Shown piece by piece: positions 1-8,446 of a stretch of 64,000 bases of DNA (the first letter of the stretch is position 1; each line of letters opens with the position of its first letter). The DNA is from Sphingobacteriaceae bacterium. GTDB lineage: Bacteria; Bacteroidota; Bacteroidia; B-17B0; Aurantibacillaceae. The position numbers were made by a program, and so were the translations under genes. The stretch is from the NCBI GenBank assembly GCA_002319075.1, contig NVQB01000001.1:2852001-2916000 (forward strand), read 5' to 3'. Under the pieces are notes generated by a model. That model saw only the letters and a list, made by a program, of their open reading frames with translations, searched no databases and was not told where the DNA came from.

Positions 1-1200
1 ACTTCCGTAACCTGTGCCTTGTTTATTAAAAAACACACTCCCACTGGTTGGTATTTTAATTGAGTTGGTACTACTTTGCTTAATGTCGACATCCTTAATG
101 TAAATTCTGGGAAGAGTTAAAACCTCAAGGTCGTATTTACCTACTATGTACTTTTCTGTCTTGCCAAAATCCTGGGCATTTAAGGTTTTCATGTCGTTGG
201 CTTTTCTAACGATGGTAGTTGGATAGTATTTATTTACAGCACCATCCAATTCTAATTTTAAGAAACCTTGAGGAGCGTCAATGGGAATAATATTATGTTT
301 GCCACGAATAATTGAGACATTCTTTTTTTCCTGTGGCGGCAGGGTATGAACCGTTATGTCATATTTAATATCCGGATCCAATACCAGTGTATCCGGATTG
401 CCGCGATGGTTAATGGTATGCAGGTAATTGTATTTTACGTTAGTACTTCCTGCTTCGTAAAAAGTCATGTCCACATCCGTTTCAGAAGGATTTTTTACAA
501 TGTCGAGAAGATCTACTTCTACGGTAGTTTGGGATAGAGCTTCTGTAATAACGAGTTTTAAAACATCTTTAAAATTGGCTTCATTGCTTACATCATAAAA
601 CTTTCCCATGCAGCCAAAAACATCAGCAAACTTTACATCCAGGCCAACTCCAATTACAAAAGGCCGAATAAAAATTCCTTTTTTCTGAAGATCGATACTT
701 ACCTGGCAGGGGTTGCCACCACACTCTTCAATGCCATCGGTAATTAGGATAACGATATTGCGGCAGTTGCTGCAAGGTGTAAAATCATTCACGCACTCGC
801 CAAGAGAGTAGGCAATTGGCGTGGTTCCAAGAGGTTCCAGCTTTTGAATGCGTTGTTTGATTTTTACAGAATTCGTTTTTGCCTCCGCAAATGGAACTTC
901 GAGCTTACTGTCTTTGCAGTTACGCTCAGGTTTAAAAAAAGTGGTATGTCCGTAACAGCGAAGAGCGAGTTGTAAATTTGGTTCGTTTTTCAGACTGTCT
1001 AAAAAGTCGCCCATTACTCTTTTTGCCACTTCTATTTTGATGTTGCTATTCCAGGGAGCGTACATGCTGTAGGAATCATCGAAAATAAAGAGAATACGGT
1101 TGGTAATTTGCGAGCGAGATGCAAGACTAAAAAGAACCAGGATACAAGAAAATACCAGTTTTAATGGTTTAATTTTTAGTTTTGAATAGCAGTTCATCAT
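1..1200 (-). CDS. vWA-domain exported protein, C-terminus cut by window edge
   Basis: The minus-strand frame is open from two adjacent ATGs (1200 and 1197) to base 1, giving 400 codons with no stop, so the C-terminus lies outside the window. A hydrophobic N-terminus (about residues 12-30) suggests a signal peptide or anchor. It runs straight into a von Willebrand A domain: the MIDAS motif DDSYS follows the beta strand RILFIF, with later vWA strands at IVILITDGIEECGG. Residues beyond about 200 form a beta-rich region resembling repeated Ig-like or carboxypeptidase-regulatory modules. vWA domains bind metal-dependent protein partners. The partner is unknown here. It follows the transketolase gene on the same strand after a 70-base gap, which suggests co-orientation rather than shared function. 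Domain confidence is high, role unknown. Confidence 0.8.
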   Translation of the reverse strand, partial: MMNCYSKLKIKPLKLVFSCILVLFSLASRSQITNRILFIFDDSYSMYAPWNSNIKIEVAKRVMGDFLDSLKNEPNLQLALRCYGHTTFFKPERNCKDSKLEVPFAEAKTNSVKIKQRIQKLEPLGTTPIAYSLGECVNDFTPCSNCRNIVILITDGIEECGGNPCQVSIDLQKKGIFIRPFVIGVGLDVKFADVFGCMGKFYDVSNEANFKDVLKLVITEALSQTTVEVDLLDIVKNPSETDVDMTFYEAGSTNVKYNYLHTINHRGNPDTLVLDPDIKYDITVHTLPPQEKKNVSIIRGKHNIIPIDAPQGFLKLELDGAVNKYYPTTIVRKANDMKTLNAQDFGKTEKYIVGKYDLEVLTLPRIYIKDVDIKQSSTNSIKIPTSGSVFFNKQGTGYGS

Positions 1201-1270
1201 CAGAGCATAAATTTAAACTGCAGATCTTTTAGTTCTGCTTTATTAAAAACTAAACACTAACAACTAAACG

Positions 1271-2119
1271 CTAATAATCCACTCCGGTTACAAGCAATTG
1301 TTCTAAAGCTTTGCTCAATTGCTCGTCATTAGGCGCAGAACCGTGCCATTTATGTGTTCCCATCATAAAGTCAACGCCCATTCCCATTTCTGTTTTCATG
1401 AGGATCATTACCGGTTTCCCTTTTCCTAAATGCGATTTTGCAGTGTTTAGAGAGTCAATAACGGCTTGAAGGTCATTACCGTTGTTGTTCTCAAGAACCG
1501 TCCAGCCAAAAGCTTCAAATTTTGCTTTTAAATTCCCTAAAGAAAGCACGGTATCAACGTCGCCATCAATCTGGCGGCCATTATAATCTACAGTAGCAAT
1601 ATAATTGTCTACTTTATTGGCAGAAGCATACATAGCAGCTTCCCAGATCTGCCCTTCCTGTAACTCGCCATCACCATGTAAACTGTAGATGATGGAATTA
1701 TCTTTGTTTAATTTTTTTGCCAAAGCAGCGCCAATAGCTACACTCATGCCTTGTCCTAAAGAACCGCTGGCCACACGTACTCCGGGCAAACCTTCGTGCG
1801 TAGTAGGATGCCCCTGCAAGCGAGAGTTTAGCTTACGAAATGTTTTTAATTCTTCAACCGGAAAATACCCGGTGCGGGCTAAAACACTATAAAAAACCGG
1901 ACTAATATGCCCGTTGCTTAAAAAGAAAAGATCTTCATTTTTGCCATCCATTGTGAAATTAGAAGGCATATGTTTTAAAACGCTTCCATAAAGAGCTACT
2001 AAGTATTCAACACAGCCAAGAGATCCCCCCGGATGCCCGGAATTAACCGCATGCACCATTCTTACAATATCTCTGCGAACTTGTCCGCTCAGTTTTTTTA
2101 GTTCTTCTATGTTGCTCAT
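1271..2119 (-). CDS. Transketolase, N-terminal (TPP-binding) subunit
   Basis: This 282-residue protein is the N-terminal half of a split transketolase, which binds the thiamine pyrophosphate diphosphate and works with a separate C-terminal subunit in the non-oxidative pentose phosphate pathway. Visible motifs are the substrate loop SGHPGGSLG (about residues 27-35), the TPP/Mg motif beginning GDGELQEGQIWEA at 149 and its distal DYNG at 178-181. A longer reading from an ATG at 2170 would add 17 poorly conserved residues. I chose 2119 because the family starts about here and a TANNTTTG box at 2159-2166 would place the transcript start downstream of 2170. The C-terminal subunit is not adjacent: the next gene on this strand is the vWA protein, and upstream is the divergent ychF. 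Confidence 0.92.
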   Translation of the reverse strand: MSNIEELKKLSGQVRRDIVRMVHAVNSGHPGGSLGCVEYLVALYGSVLKHMPSNFTMDGKNEDLFFLSNGHISPVFYSVLARTGYFPVEELKTFRKLNSRLQGHPTTHEGLPGVRVASGSLGQGMSVAIGAALAKKLNKDNSIIYSLHGDGELQEGQIWEAAMYASANKVDNYIATVDYNGRQIDGDVDTVLSLGNLKAKFEAFGWTVLENNNGNDLQAVIDSLNTAKSHLGKGKPVMILMKTEMGMGVDFMMGTHKWHGSAPNDEQLSKALEQLLVTGVDY

Positions 2120-2158
2120 TATTACGTTTTTTGGCAGGGAAGTGGTCTTCCGAGGCGG

Positions 2159-2166
2159 CAAAAATA
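2159..2166 (-). promoter_or_regulatory. -7 promoter box for transketolase gene
   Basis: On the minus strand this reads TATTTTTG, a match to the Bacteroidota -7 consensus TANNTTTG. It lies about 39 bases before the chosen ATG at 2119. I see no good -33 TTTG at the usual 17-23 base spacing, so support is a single element plus position. Confidence 0.4.
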
Positions 2167-2270
2167 GCATTTGATGGCGGCTTATAAGGGGGAATGTTAA
2201 TAATAATCAGGCGATGTTAAAAACTATGATTTTTTACAAATAAATCCATTTTATTGCCTCTTTTGATTAG

Positions 2271-2278
2271 TATATTTG
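2271..2278 (+). promoter_or_regulatory. -7 promoter box for ychF
   Basis: The plus strand reads TATATTTG, an exact TANNTTTG match, 35 bases before the ychF ATG. A TTG at 2254-2256 is only 14 bases upstream, closer than the usual -33 spacing, so the -33 element is uncertain. Confidence 0.45.
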
Positions 2279-2313
2279 CGTTTTTATTAAAAACAGGTAA
2301 TATATTGTAATTT

Positions 2314-3414
2314 ATGGCTTTGAAATGTGGGATTGTTGGTTTGCCTAACGTAGGTAAATCTACTTTGTTTAATTGTTTAAGTAATGCTCAGGCACAGGCG
2401 GCAAATTTTCCGTTTTGTACCATTGAACCAAACGTTGGAACTACAACGGTTCCTGATGAGCGTTTGAATAAACTTTCTGAATTAGTTAAGCCTCAAAATA
2501 TTGTTCCAACTACTGTTGAGATCGTTGATATTGCCGGTTTGGTAAAAGGAGCCAGCAAAGGCGAGGGTTTAGGAAATAAGTTTTTAGGAAATATCAGGGA
2601 ATGTAACGCGATCTTACACGTTTTACGTTGTTTTGACGATGATAATGTTGTTCACGTTGACGGAAAAGTAAATCCTGTAAGTGACAAAGAAATTATTGAT
2701 GCAGAACTACAACTTAAAGATCTTGAAAGTGTAGATGCAAAAATGAAAAAATTTGAAAAACTTGCAAAAACAGGCACCGACAAAGAAGCGGTAAGGATTT
2801 TTGCAACACTTACAAAAATAAAAACGGCTTTAGAAAGCGGCCAATCGGCGCGCACAGCCAATCTTGAAGAAACAGAATTACCTTATATTGCAGATTTACA
2901 CTTACTCACGATTAAGCCGGTAATGTATGTTTGTAACGTTGATGAAGCTTCTGCTAAAACAGGAAATAAACACGTAGATGCGGTTAGAGAAGCAGTAAAA
3001 AACGAAGATGCAGAGATTTTGATTATCACTGCGCAAATGGAAAGTGAGATTGCAGCTTTAGAAACTTACGAAGAAAAACAAATGTTTCTTGCTGAAATGG
3101 GGCTTGACGAGCCAGGTGTAAATAAATTAATCAAGTCGGCGTATAAACTTTTAAAATTAGATACGTATTTCACAGCAGGTGTAAAAGAAGTTAGAGCATG
3201 GACTATTACCAAAGGTATGAAAGCGCCTCAGGCAGCTGGAGTAATTCATACCGATTTTGAAAAAGGATTTATTAAAGCGGAAGTGATTGGTTACAATGAT
3301 TTTGTGACTTTAGGATCTGAGGCGGCGTGCAGAGAAGTTGGAAAATTACGCATTGAAGGAAAAGAGTACGTGGTGAATGATGGCGATGTGATGCATTTCC
3401 GTTTCAACGTTTAA
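2314..3414 (+). CDS. ychF: Redox-regulated/ribosome-binding ATPase YchF (Obg family)
   Basis: YchF is a cytosolic Obg-family P-loop protein that prefers ATP over GTP and binds ribosomes. The 366-residue length is normal. The Walker A motif GLPNVGKS is at residues 9-16, followed by the family signature NFPFCTIEPN and the DIAG G3 motif. A coiled-coil insertion spans roughly 130-200, and a TGS domain occupies about the last 85 residues, ending at a typical terminal MHFRFNV. It is divergent from the transketolase gene and followed on the same strand by the TIGR00266 protein after about 150 bases, so it is probably monocistronic or loosely linked. The start is the first ATG after a TANNTTTG box. 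No anomalies seen. Confidence 0.97.
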   Translation: MALKCGIVGLPNVGKSTLFNCLSNAQAQAANFPFCTIEPNVGTTTVPDERLNKLSELVKPQNIVPTTVEIVDIAGLVKGASKGEGLGNKFLGNIRECNAILHVLRCFDDDNVVHVDGKVNPVSDKEIIDAELQLKDLESVDAKMKKFEKLAKTGTDKEAVRIFATLTKIKTALESGQSARTANLEETELPYIADLHLLTIKPVMYVCNVDEASAKTGNKHVDAVREAVKNEDAEILIITAQMESEIAALETYEEKQMFLAEMGLDEPGVNKLIKSAYKLLKLDTYFTAGVKEVRAWTITKGMKAPQAAGVIHTDFEKGFIKAEVIGYNDFVTLGSEAACREVGKLRIEGKEYVVNDGDVMHFRFNV

Positions 3415-3562
3415 CGTTTCTTGTTTGTAGTTTTCTGGTTTTTGTAGTTAAACAAACATGAATAAAGCTTTATAAAATAACAAATAAACCGCTGATCCCA
3501 TTTCGTATTCTTAGAATGACATTTATAATACTTTTAAATTAAAATTTTAAAAAGAAAATACT

Positions 3563-4345
3563 ATGAATAATCATGAAATCGATTACCAATTGCATGGAGA
3601 GGAAATGCAATGTGTAGAAATTGAATTAGATCCACAAGAGGCAGTTATTGCAGAACCAGGAAGTTTTATGATGATGACGGATGGCATCAGTATGGAAACT
3701 TTGTTTGGTGACGGAAATAATACGGGCTTTATGAGCAAATTATTTACGGCAGGAAAACGTTTGTTGACAGGAGAGAATTTATTCATGACTGTTTACACAA
3801 ATAACTCACAACAAAAGCGTCACGTTTCTTTTGCAGCGCCCTATGCCGGAAAAATAATTCCTATGGATCTTTCAGGTTTGGGCGGAAAAATCATTTGTCA
3901 GAAAGACAGTTTCTTATGCGCTGCTAAAGGCGTTGCTGTGGGAATTGAATTTCAAAGAAAACTTGGAACAGGGTTATTCGGTGGTGAAGGTTTCATCATG
4001 CAAAAATTAGAAGGTGACGGAATGGCTTTTGTTCACAGTGGTGGACATGTGATAGAAAAAAATCTTCACAGCGGAGAGATTTTAAAAGTGGATACAGGGT
4101 GTATTGTTGCCTTTACAAGCAGCGTGCATTACGATATTCAGTTTGTAGGAGGTATTAAAAATACTTTATTCGGCGGAGAAGGAATGTTCTATGCGACTTT
4201 AAGCGGACCAGGAAAAGTTTGGATCCAAACATTGCCTATCAGCCGTTTAGCTGGAAGAATTTTAGCTTACGGTGGAGGAAGAAGAAAAGAAGAAGGAAGC
4301 ATCTTGGGAGGCTTAGGTAACATTCTCGACGGAGACGGACTATAA
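3563..4345 (+). CDS. TIGR00266/AIM24 family protein
   Basis: The 260-residue protein is a member of the TIGR00266 (AIM24-like) family: beta-rich, glycine-rich, with no signal peptide or membrane segment. Recognisable family features are the early AEPGSFMMMTDGI stretch, repeated FGGEGF/FGGEGMF turns in the second half, and a glycine-rich tail ending GGLGNILDGDGL. The fold is a double-psi-like beta repeat related to mitochondrial AIM24. The bacterial function is not established. Neighbours ychF and parE are housekeeping genes and give no functional hint. A T-rich/AT-rich 100-base spacer separates it from parE. Confidence 0.88.
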   Translation: MNNHEIDYQLHGEEMQCVEIELDPQEAVIAEPGSFMMMTDGISMETLFGDGNNTGFMSKLFTAGKRLLTGENLFMTVYTNNSQQKRHVSFAAPYAGKIIPMDLSGLGGKIICQKDSFLCAAKGVAVGIEFQRKLGTGLFGGEGFIMQKLEGDGMAFVHSGGHVIEKNLHSGEILKVDTGCIVAFTSSVHYDIQFVGGIKNTLFGGEGMFYATLSGPGKVWIQTLPISRLAGRILAYGGGRRKEEGSILGGLGNILDGDGL

Positions 4346-4444
4346 CCACTAAGTCACTGAGTTGACTAAGAGTCACTAAGTTGGCAGGAGAAGTGGGCAG
4401 TTTAAATAGGAAATAATTAAAATTAAAAGAAACTCGAAGTAAAT

Positions 4445-6304
4445 ATGGCTAAGTCGAATTACACGGAAGACAATATACGATCACTCGATTGGAAAGAGCA
4501 TATTCGTACACGTCCAGGTATGTACATTGGTAAGTTAGGCGATGGTAGCGCTTTTGATGATGGAATCTATGTTCTCTTAAAAGAGGTGATGGATAATTCC
4601 ATTGACGAATTTATGATGGGCGAAGGAAACCGCATTGACATTGTTGTGAAAGAAGGAGTAGTTTCCATTCGTGACTTTGGTCGGGGTATTCCTTTAGGGA
4701 AAGTAGTTGAGGTAGTTTCTAAAATGAACACCGGTGGGAAATACGATAGCGAGGCGTTTAAAAAATCTATCGGATTAAATGGAGTAGGAACCAAGGCTGT
4801 AAATGCTTTGTCCATTAATTTTAAGGTTACGGCTTACCGTGACGGACAATCTAAAACTGCTGAATTCAGTAAAGGAGAGTTAGTGAAAGAACACAAACTT
4901 GTTGCGGCTCCTGGTGAGAAAAACGGAACTTATGTTGAGTTTCGTCCGGATGACTCCATCTTTAAAAAATATCATTTTGTACACGAGTACATAGACAAAA
5001 TGATCTGGAACTACGCTTTCTTAAATACTGGATTAACTTTAACCCTTAACGGACAACTTTATAAATCAGATAATGGGTTAAAAGATTTATTAGAGAAAAA
5101 CATTACTGGTGAAACACTTTACCCTATCATTCACTTGAGAGGAGAAGACATTGAGTTAGCCATGACTCATAGCAACGAGCACTTTAGTGAAGAATATTAC
5201 AGTTATGTGAATGGTCAGTATACTACTCAAGGTGGAACCCATCTTGCAGCTTTCAGAGAGGCCGTAGTAAAAACTGTACGTGAATTCTACAAAAAAGAAT
5301 TTGATCATTCCGATGTGCGCAAATCAATTGTTGCAGCCATTGCAATAAAAGTTCAGGAACCTGTATTTGAATCGCAAACTAAAACAAAATTGGGCTCCAG
5401 TGAAATCGCACCGGGCGGACAAAGTATCCGTGGATTTATTGGTGATTTTATCAAACAACAATTAGATAATTACCTGCATAAAAATCCGGATGTTGCCAAA
5501 GCCATTGAAGCAAAAATTTTAGCAAACGAACGCGAACGTAAAGAGCTTTCGGGTATTCAGAAATTGGCCCGTGAGCGCGCGAAAAAATCATCTTTACATA
5601 ATAAAAAATTGCGCGATTGCAGAACGCATTTAGACGATACTAAAGATGTACGTCGTTTAGAAACCACTCTCTTTATCTGTGAGGGAGATTCGGCAAGTGG
5701 ATCTATTACTAAAACACGCGATGTAAATACGCAGGCTGTATTTAGTTTAAAAGGTAAACCTTTAAATTGTTTTGGTCTTGGTAAAAAAGTAGTTTACGAA
5801 AACGAAGAATTTAATTTATTGCAGTCTGCTTTAAACATCGAAGACGGCTTAGATGAGTTACGTTATAATAATGTGGTTATTGCTACGGATGCCGATGTGG
5901 ACGGTATGCACATTCGTTTATTACTGCTGACTTTCTTCTTACAGTTTTTTCCTGACCTTGTAAAAAGCAATCACGTAAAGATTTTACAGACACCTTTGTT
6001 CCGTGTTCGTAATAAAAAAGAAACCGCTTATTGTTATAGTGATGAAGAACGTAAAGCGGCCATTGCAAAATTAGGTCCAAAGCCTGAGATTACGCGCTTT
6101 AAAGGTTTAGGCGAGATTTCTCCCGATGAGTTTAAACACTTTATTGGAAAAGACATTCGTTTGGAACCTGTATTGTTAGATCAGAAAGCCAGTATAAATG
6201 AGCTGTTGAATTACTACATGGGTAAGAATACTCAGACGCGACAAGATTTTATTATCGATAATTTACGGGTTGAAAAAGATACTGAGAAAGAACTGGTGAG
6301 TTAG
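4445..6304 (+). CDS. parE: DNA topoisomerase IV subunit B (ParE)
   Basis: This is the ATPase subunit of a type IIA topoisomerase, which drives strand passage for chromosome decatenation. At 619 residues it is the short ParE form typical of Bacteroidota rather than GyrB. The GHKL ATPase motifs are [10 protein letters not shown] (47-56), DFGRGIP (77-83) and [14 protein letters not shown] (110-123). The transducer lysine motif QTKTKLG is at 311-317. The TOPRIM motifs are EGDSASG (413-419) and DADVDG (482-487). Its partner parC lies 4.9 kb downstream on the same strand, separated by three lipoprotein genes and two minus-strand genes, so the two subunits are near but not adjacent. Assignment to ParE over GyrB rests on length and this proximity. 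Confidence 0.95.
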   Translation: MAKSNYTEDNIRSLDWKEHIRTRPGMYIGKLGDGSAFDDGIYVLLKEVMDNSIDEFMMGEGNRIDIVVKEGVVSIRDFGRGIPLGKVVEVVSKMNTGGKYDSEAFKKSIGLNGVGTKAVNALSINFKVTAYRDGQSKTAEFSKGELVKEHKLVAAPGEKNGTYVEFRPDDSIFKKYHFVHEYIDKMIWNYAFLNTGLTLTLNGQLYKSDNGLKDLLEKNITGETLYPIIHLRGEDIELAMTHSNEHFSEEYYSYVNGQYTTQGGTHLAAFREAVVKTVREFYKKEFDHSDVRKSIVAAIAIKVQEPVFESQTKTKLGSSEIAPGGQSIRGFIGDFIKQQLDNYLHKNPDVAKAIEAKILANERERKELSGIQKLARERAKKSSLHNKKLRDCRTHLDDTKDVRRLETTLFICEGDSASGSITKTRDVNTQAVFSLKGKPLNCFGLGKKVVYENEEFNLLQSALNIEDGLDELRYNNVVIATDADVDGMHIRLLLLTFFLQFFPDLVKSNHVKILQTPLFRVRNKKETAYCYSDEERKAAIAKLGPKPEITRFKGLGEISPDEFKHFIGKDIRLEPVLLDQKASINELLNYYMGKNTQTRQDFIIDNLRVEKDTEKELVS

Positions 6305-6392
6305 CTTGTTAATAGATTTTAACGATCTACAGCGTTTTAGATGCCTAAAAAGTTAGTATTTAGTTAAAGCAAGTTAATTTGGTAAAAAACAA

Positions 6393-6400
6393 TATCTTTG
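6393..6400 (+). promoter_or_regulatory. -7 promoter box for lipoprotein gene at 6448
   Basis: The sequence TATCTTTG matches TANNTTTG exactly, 47 bases before the ATG of the LPP20-like lipoprotein. The nearest TTTG (6378-6381) is 11 bases away, too close for a standard -33 element. Confidence 0.4.
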
Positions 6401-6447
6401 GCACAATAGATGAATTTCCTTAAATAAATCAAACAAAAATAGAAATC

Positions 6448-7029
6448 ATGATTAAAACATCACACTTACTTTTAATTCCGGCTGTTGCAGTTTTAACGCT
6501 CGCTGGTTGTAAATCAAAAAAAACAACTCCGGTTCAAAAAGAAACAGGAGCAGTAGAAATTACCGTACCTTTTAGTGGTAAAGAATTTCGTAGCGATGAA
6601 AATGCTTTCAGAGCTAAACAAGTGGGAAAGTCTCCTGACATTGCAACAGCTAAAAAAATTGCTTTTCAAAATGCAAGAGCTGAAATGGCTGGCAATATTA
6701 ATGCTACAGTAAAAAGAGTAACAGATCAATATACAAATCAACGTACCGTTGGCAACACTCAGGAATTCGAAAATAAATTCGAAGAATTATCACGCGAGGT
6801 GGTAAATCTTGAAATGTCTAACGTAAAAGAAATCGGCGAAAAAATCTTTAAAGAGTCAGACGGATCTTATACTTATTGGATTGCTATCGAAGCCGATAAA
6901 AAAGCAGTTTTTGATAAATTGGATGCTAAAATTTCAAGTGATGCAAAATTGAAATTGGATTATGACAAACAAAAATTCCAACAGATTTTCGATGCTGAAA
7001 TGAAAAAATTAGCAGACGAAGGTAAATAA
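6448..7029 (+). CDS. LPP20-like lipoprotein (193 aa)
   Basis: The protein has a lipoprotein signal peptide with lipobox LAGC and predicted lipidated Cys21, so it should sit in the outer or inner membrane facing the periplasm. The mature part resembles the LPP20 domain: a short alpha/beta unit (roughly 45-150) in which an N-terminal strand is followed by a helix of the type ATAKKIAFQNARAEMA, also seen in the 472-residue protein two genes downstream. LPP20 is named after a Helicobacter antigen and its biochemical role is unknown. A strong terminator hairpin follows 14 bases after the stop, so this gene may be transcribed more than its two neighbours. Family confidence is moderate, function unknown. 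Confidence 0.8.
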   Translation: MIKTSHLLLIPAVAVLTLAGCKSKKTTPVQKETGAVEITVPFSGKEFRSDENAFRAKQVGKSPDIATAKKIAFQNARAEMAGNINATVKRVTDQYTNQRTVGNTQEFENKFEELSREVVNLEMSNVKEIGEKIFKESDGSYTYWIAIEADKKAVFDKLDAKISSDAKLKLDYDKQKFQQIFDAEMKKLADEGK

Positions 7030-7043
7030 TCACACTCCTATTT

Positions 7044-7077
7044 AAGAGCATCTTTTTTCAGGGATGCTCTTTTTTTT
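7044..7077 (+). terminator. Intrinsic terminator overlapping the next gene's ATG
   Basis: A perfect 9-bp stem (AAGAGCATC at 7044-7052 against GATGCTCTT at 7063-7071) with a 10-base loop is followed by a run of T to 7077. It ends transcription from the 6448 lipoprotein gene. The distal arm contains the only early ATG (7064) of the next open frame. Confidence 0.85.
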
Positions 7078-7087
7078 AACCCTTCAC

Positions 7088-8440
7088 TTGAGAATACTAT
7101 CACACATATTTATTTTGCTTGTAGTTTTTTTTGTGTCCTGCACAGGCTCCAAAAAATACTTTAAAGCTGCTGAGAAACTTGAGAAACAGGGTCTTGTGAA
7201 TGAAGCTGCGCAGTATTACCTGGAGGCTTTGCAACGCAAGCCGTCAAGTGTAGACGCGAGACTTAAATTAAAAGAAGTTGGGCAGAAGCATCTTTCCACT
7301 TTGGCGTCTGAATTTTTCCGTAATTATAATACACAACAAACAGAAGCTTCTTTAGAGTCTTTTGAAAAGCTTAAGGACTTTAATTCTAAAGCCAGTGCAT
7401 TAAATGTGCAACTCGAGTACCCAAAAACATACGAGGAAGACTATCAAAAAACGGTAGAAACCTATTGTCTGAAAAACTATAATCAAACGGTTATTCTCGT
7501 TAACCAGAAAAAGTATTCGGAGGCGATGAGCTACATTGGTCGCGTAAAAAAATACAATGCCGGCTATAAAAATTTAAAACAGCTGGAAGTAGTAGCATAT
7601 TGCGAACCGCTGTATCAAAGTGCTATTAATAACCTGGAGAGCAAAAATTACTCAGGAGCACTTGGAATATTAACTAACATTCAATCCAAGACGGAAAATT
7701 ATAAAGATTCACGCGATCTTCTGGAACTGGCAACCGCTCAGCAAACCAAAACGTTTATCTTGTTTGAGCCTAAGACCACCCAGGATAAAAATGAAAATGA
7801 TGTACGCCTTTACCTGTTTGATAATTTTAGCCAGGCGGCACTGCAAAAATTAAATTCTGTAAAAATCATTAACAACACTCCTTTTCAGAATGCGCCCAGC
7901 ACAATCGACTTAAATAACAGCATGAATATTGATTTGATTCAGGCTATACGCAAGGCAACCGCTGCTGATTATTTTTATGTGTTCGATGTTTCCAACCGAA
8001 GTGAATTTAATTCAGGTTTGAAAAAACAATCGTCCACAGGTTATCAGGAAACGCAGAAAAGGATCAATGATACGACTGTAGTAACGGAGTATGTTGCGTT
8101 TGCTTACAATAATGTAAAAGCTCAGCGCGCTTTTTCGTATGATTATAAATACAAAGTAATAAACGCTTACACCAACCAGATTGTTTCCTCTCAAACACAA
8201 ACTATTAAGAGTCAGGACGCCGTGGAGTACCAGGAATTTGCGAAGAAATTTACAGGGAATATAAAAACTTTGTATCCGTATAATCCAAAACAGATTGCGC
8301 CTGCGCTTCAATACAATCCCAATAACTGGCGAAATTTTTTTAGTGCACGCAACACTTTAAAGACTTTTGAGGAACTAAAAAACGAAGTCTATTCGCAAAA
8401 CGTAAATCTTTTTATCAGTACGGCTGGTACCATGAAATAA
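7088..8440 (+). CDS. Lipoprotein with helical TPR-like N-terminal region
   Basis: The open frame reaches back to an ATG at 7064, but that ATG is inside the terminator stem. An in-frame TTG at 7088 gives a compact lipoprotein signal peptide with lipobox FVSC (Cys18 from the TTG). I prefer 7088, giving 450 residues, but this is not proven. Residues about 25-210 are helical and resemble tetratricopeptide repeats (for example AAEKLEKQGLVNEAAQYYLEALQRKP). The second half is beta-rich and unassigned, with YFYVFDVSNRSEF and later tyrosine-rich strands. The gene sits 6 bases before the next lipoprotein gene, so the two are surely co-transcribed. A periplasmic or outer-membrane scaffold is plausible, but no known family is recognised. 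Confidence 0.8.
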   Translation: MRILSHIFILLVVFFVSCTGSKKYFKAAEKLEKQGLVNEAAQYYLEALQRKPSSVDARLKLKEVGQKHLSTLASEFFRNYNTQQTEASLESFEKLKDFNSKASALNVQLEYPKTYEEDYQKTVETYCLKNYNQTVILVNQKKYSEAMSYIGRVKKYNAGYKNLKQLEVVAYCEPLYQSAINNLESKNYSGALGILTNIQSKTENYKDSRDLLELATAQQTKTFILFEPKTTQDKNENDVRLYLFDNFSQAALQKLNSVKIINNTPFQNAPSTIDLNNSMNIDLIQAIRKATAADYFYVFDVSNRSEFNSGLKKQSSTGYQETQKRINDTTVVTEYVAFAYNNVKAQRAFSYDYKYKVINAYTNQIVSSQTQTIKSQDAVEYQEFAKKFTGNIKTLYPYNPKQIAPALQYNPNNWRNFFSARNTLKTFEELKNEVYSQNVNLFISTAGTMK

Positions 8441-8446
8441 TAAAGG

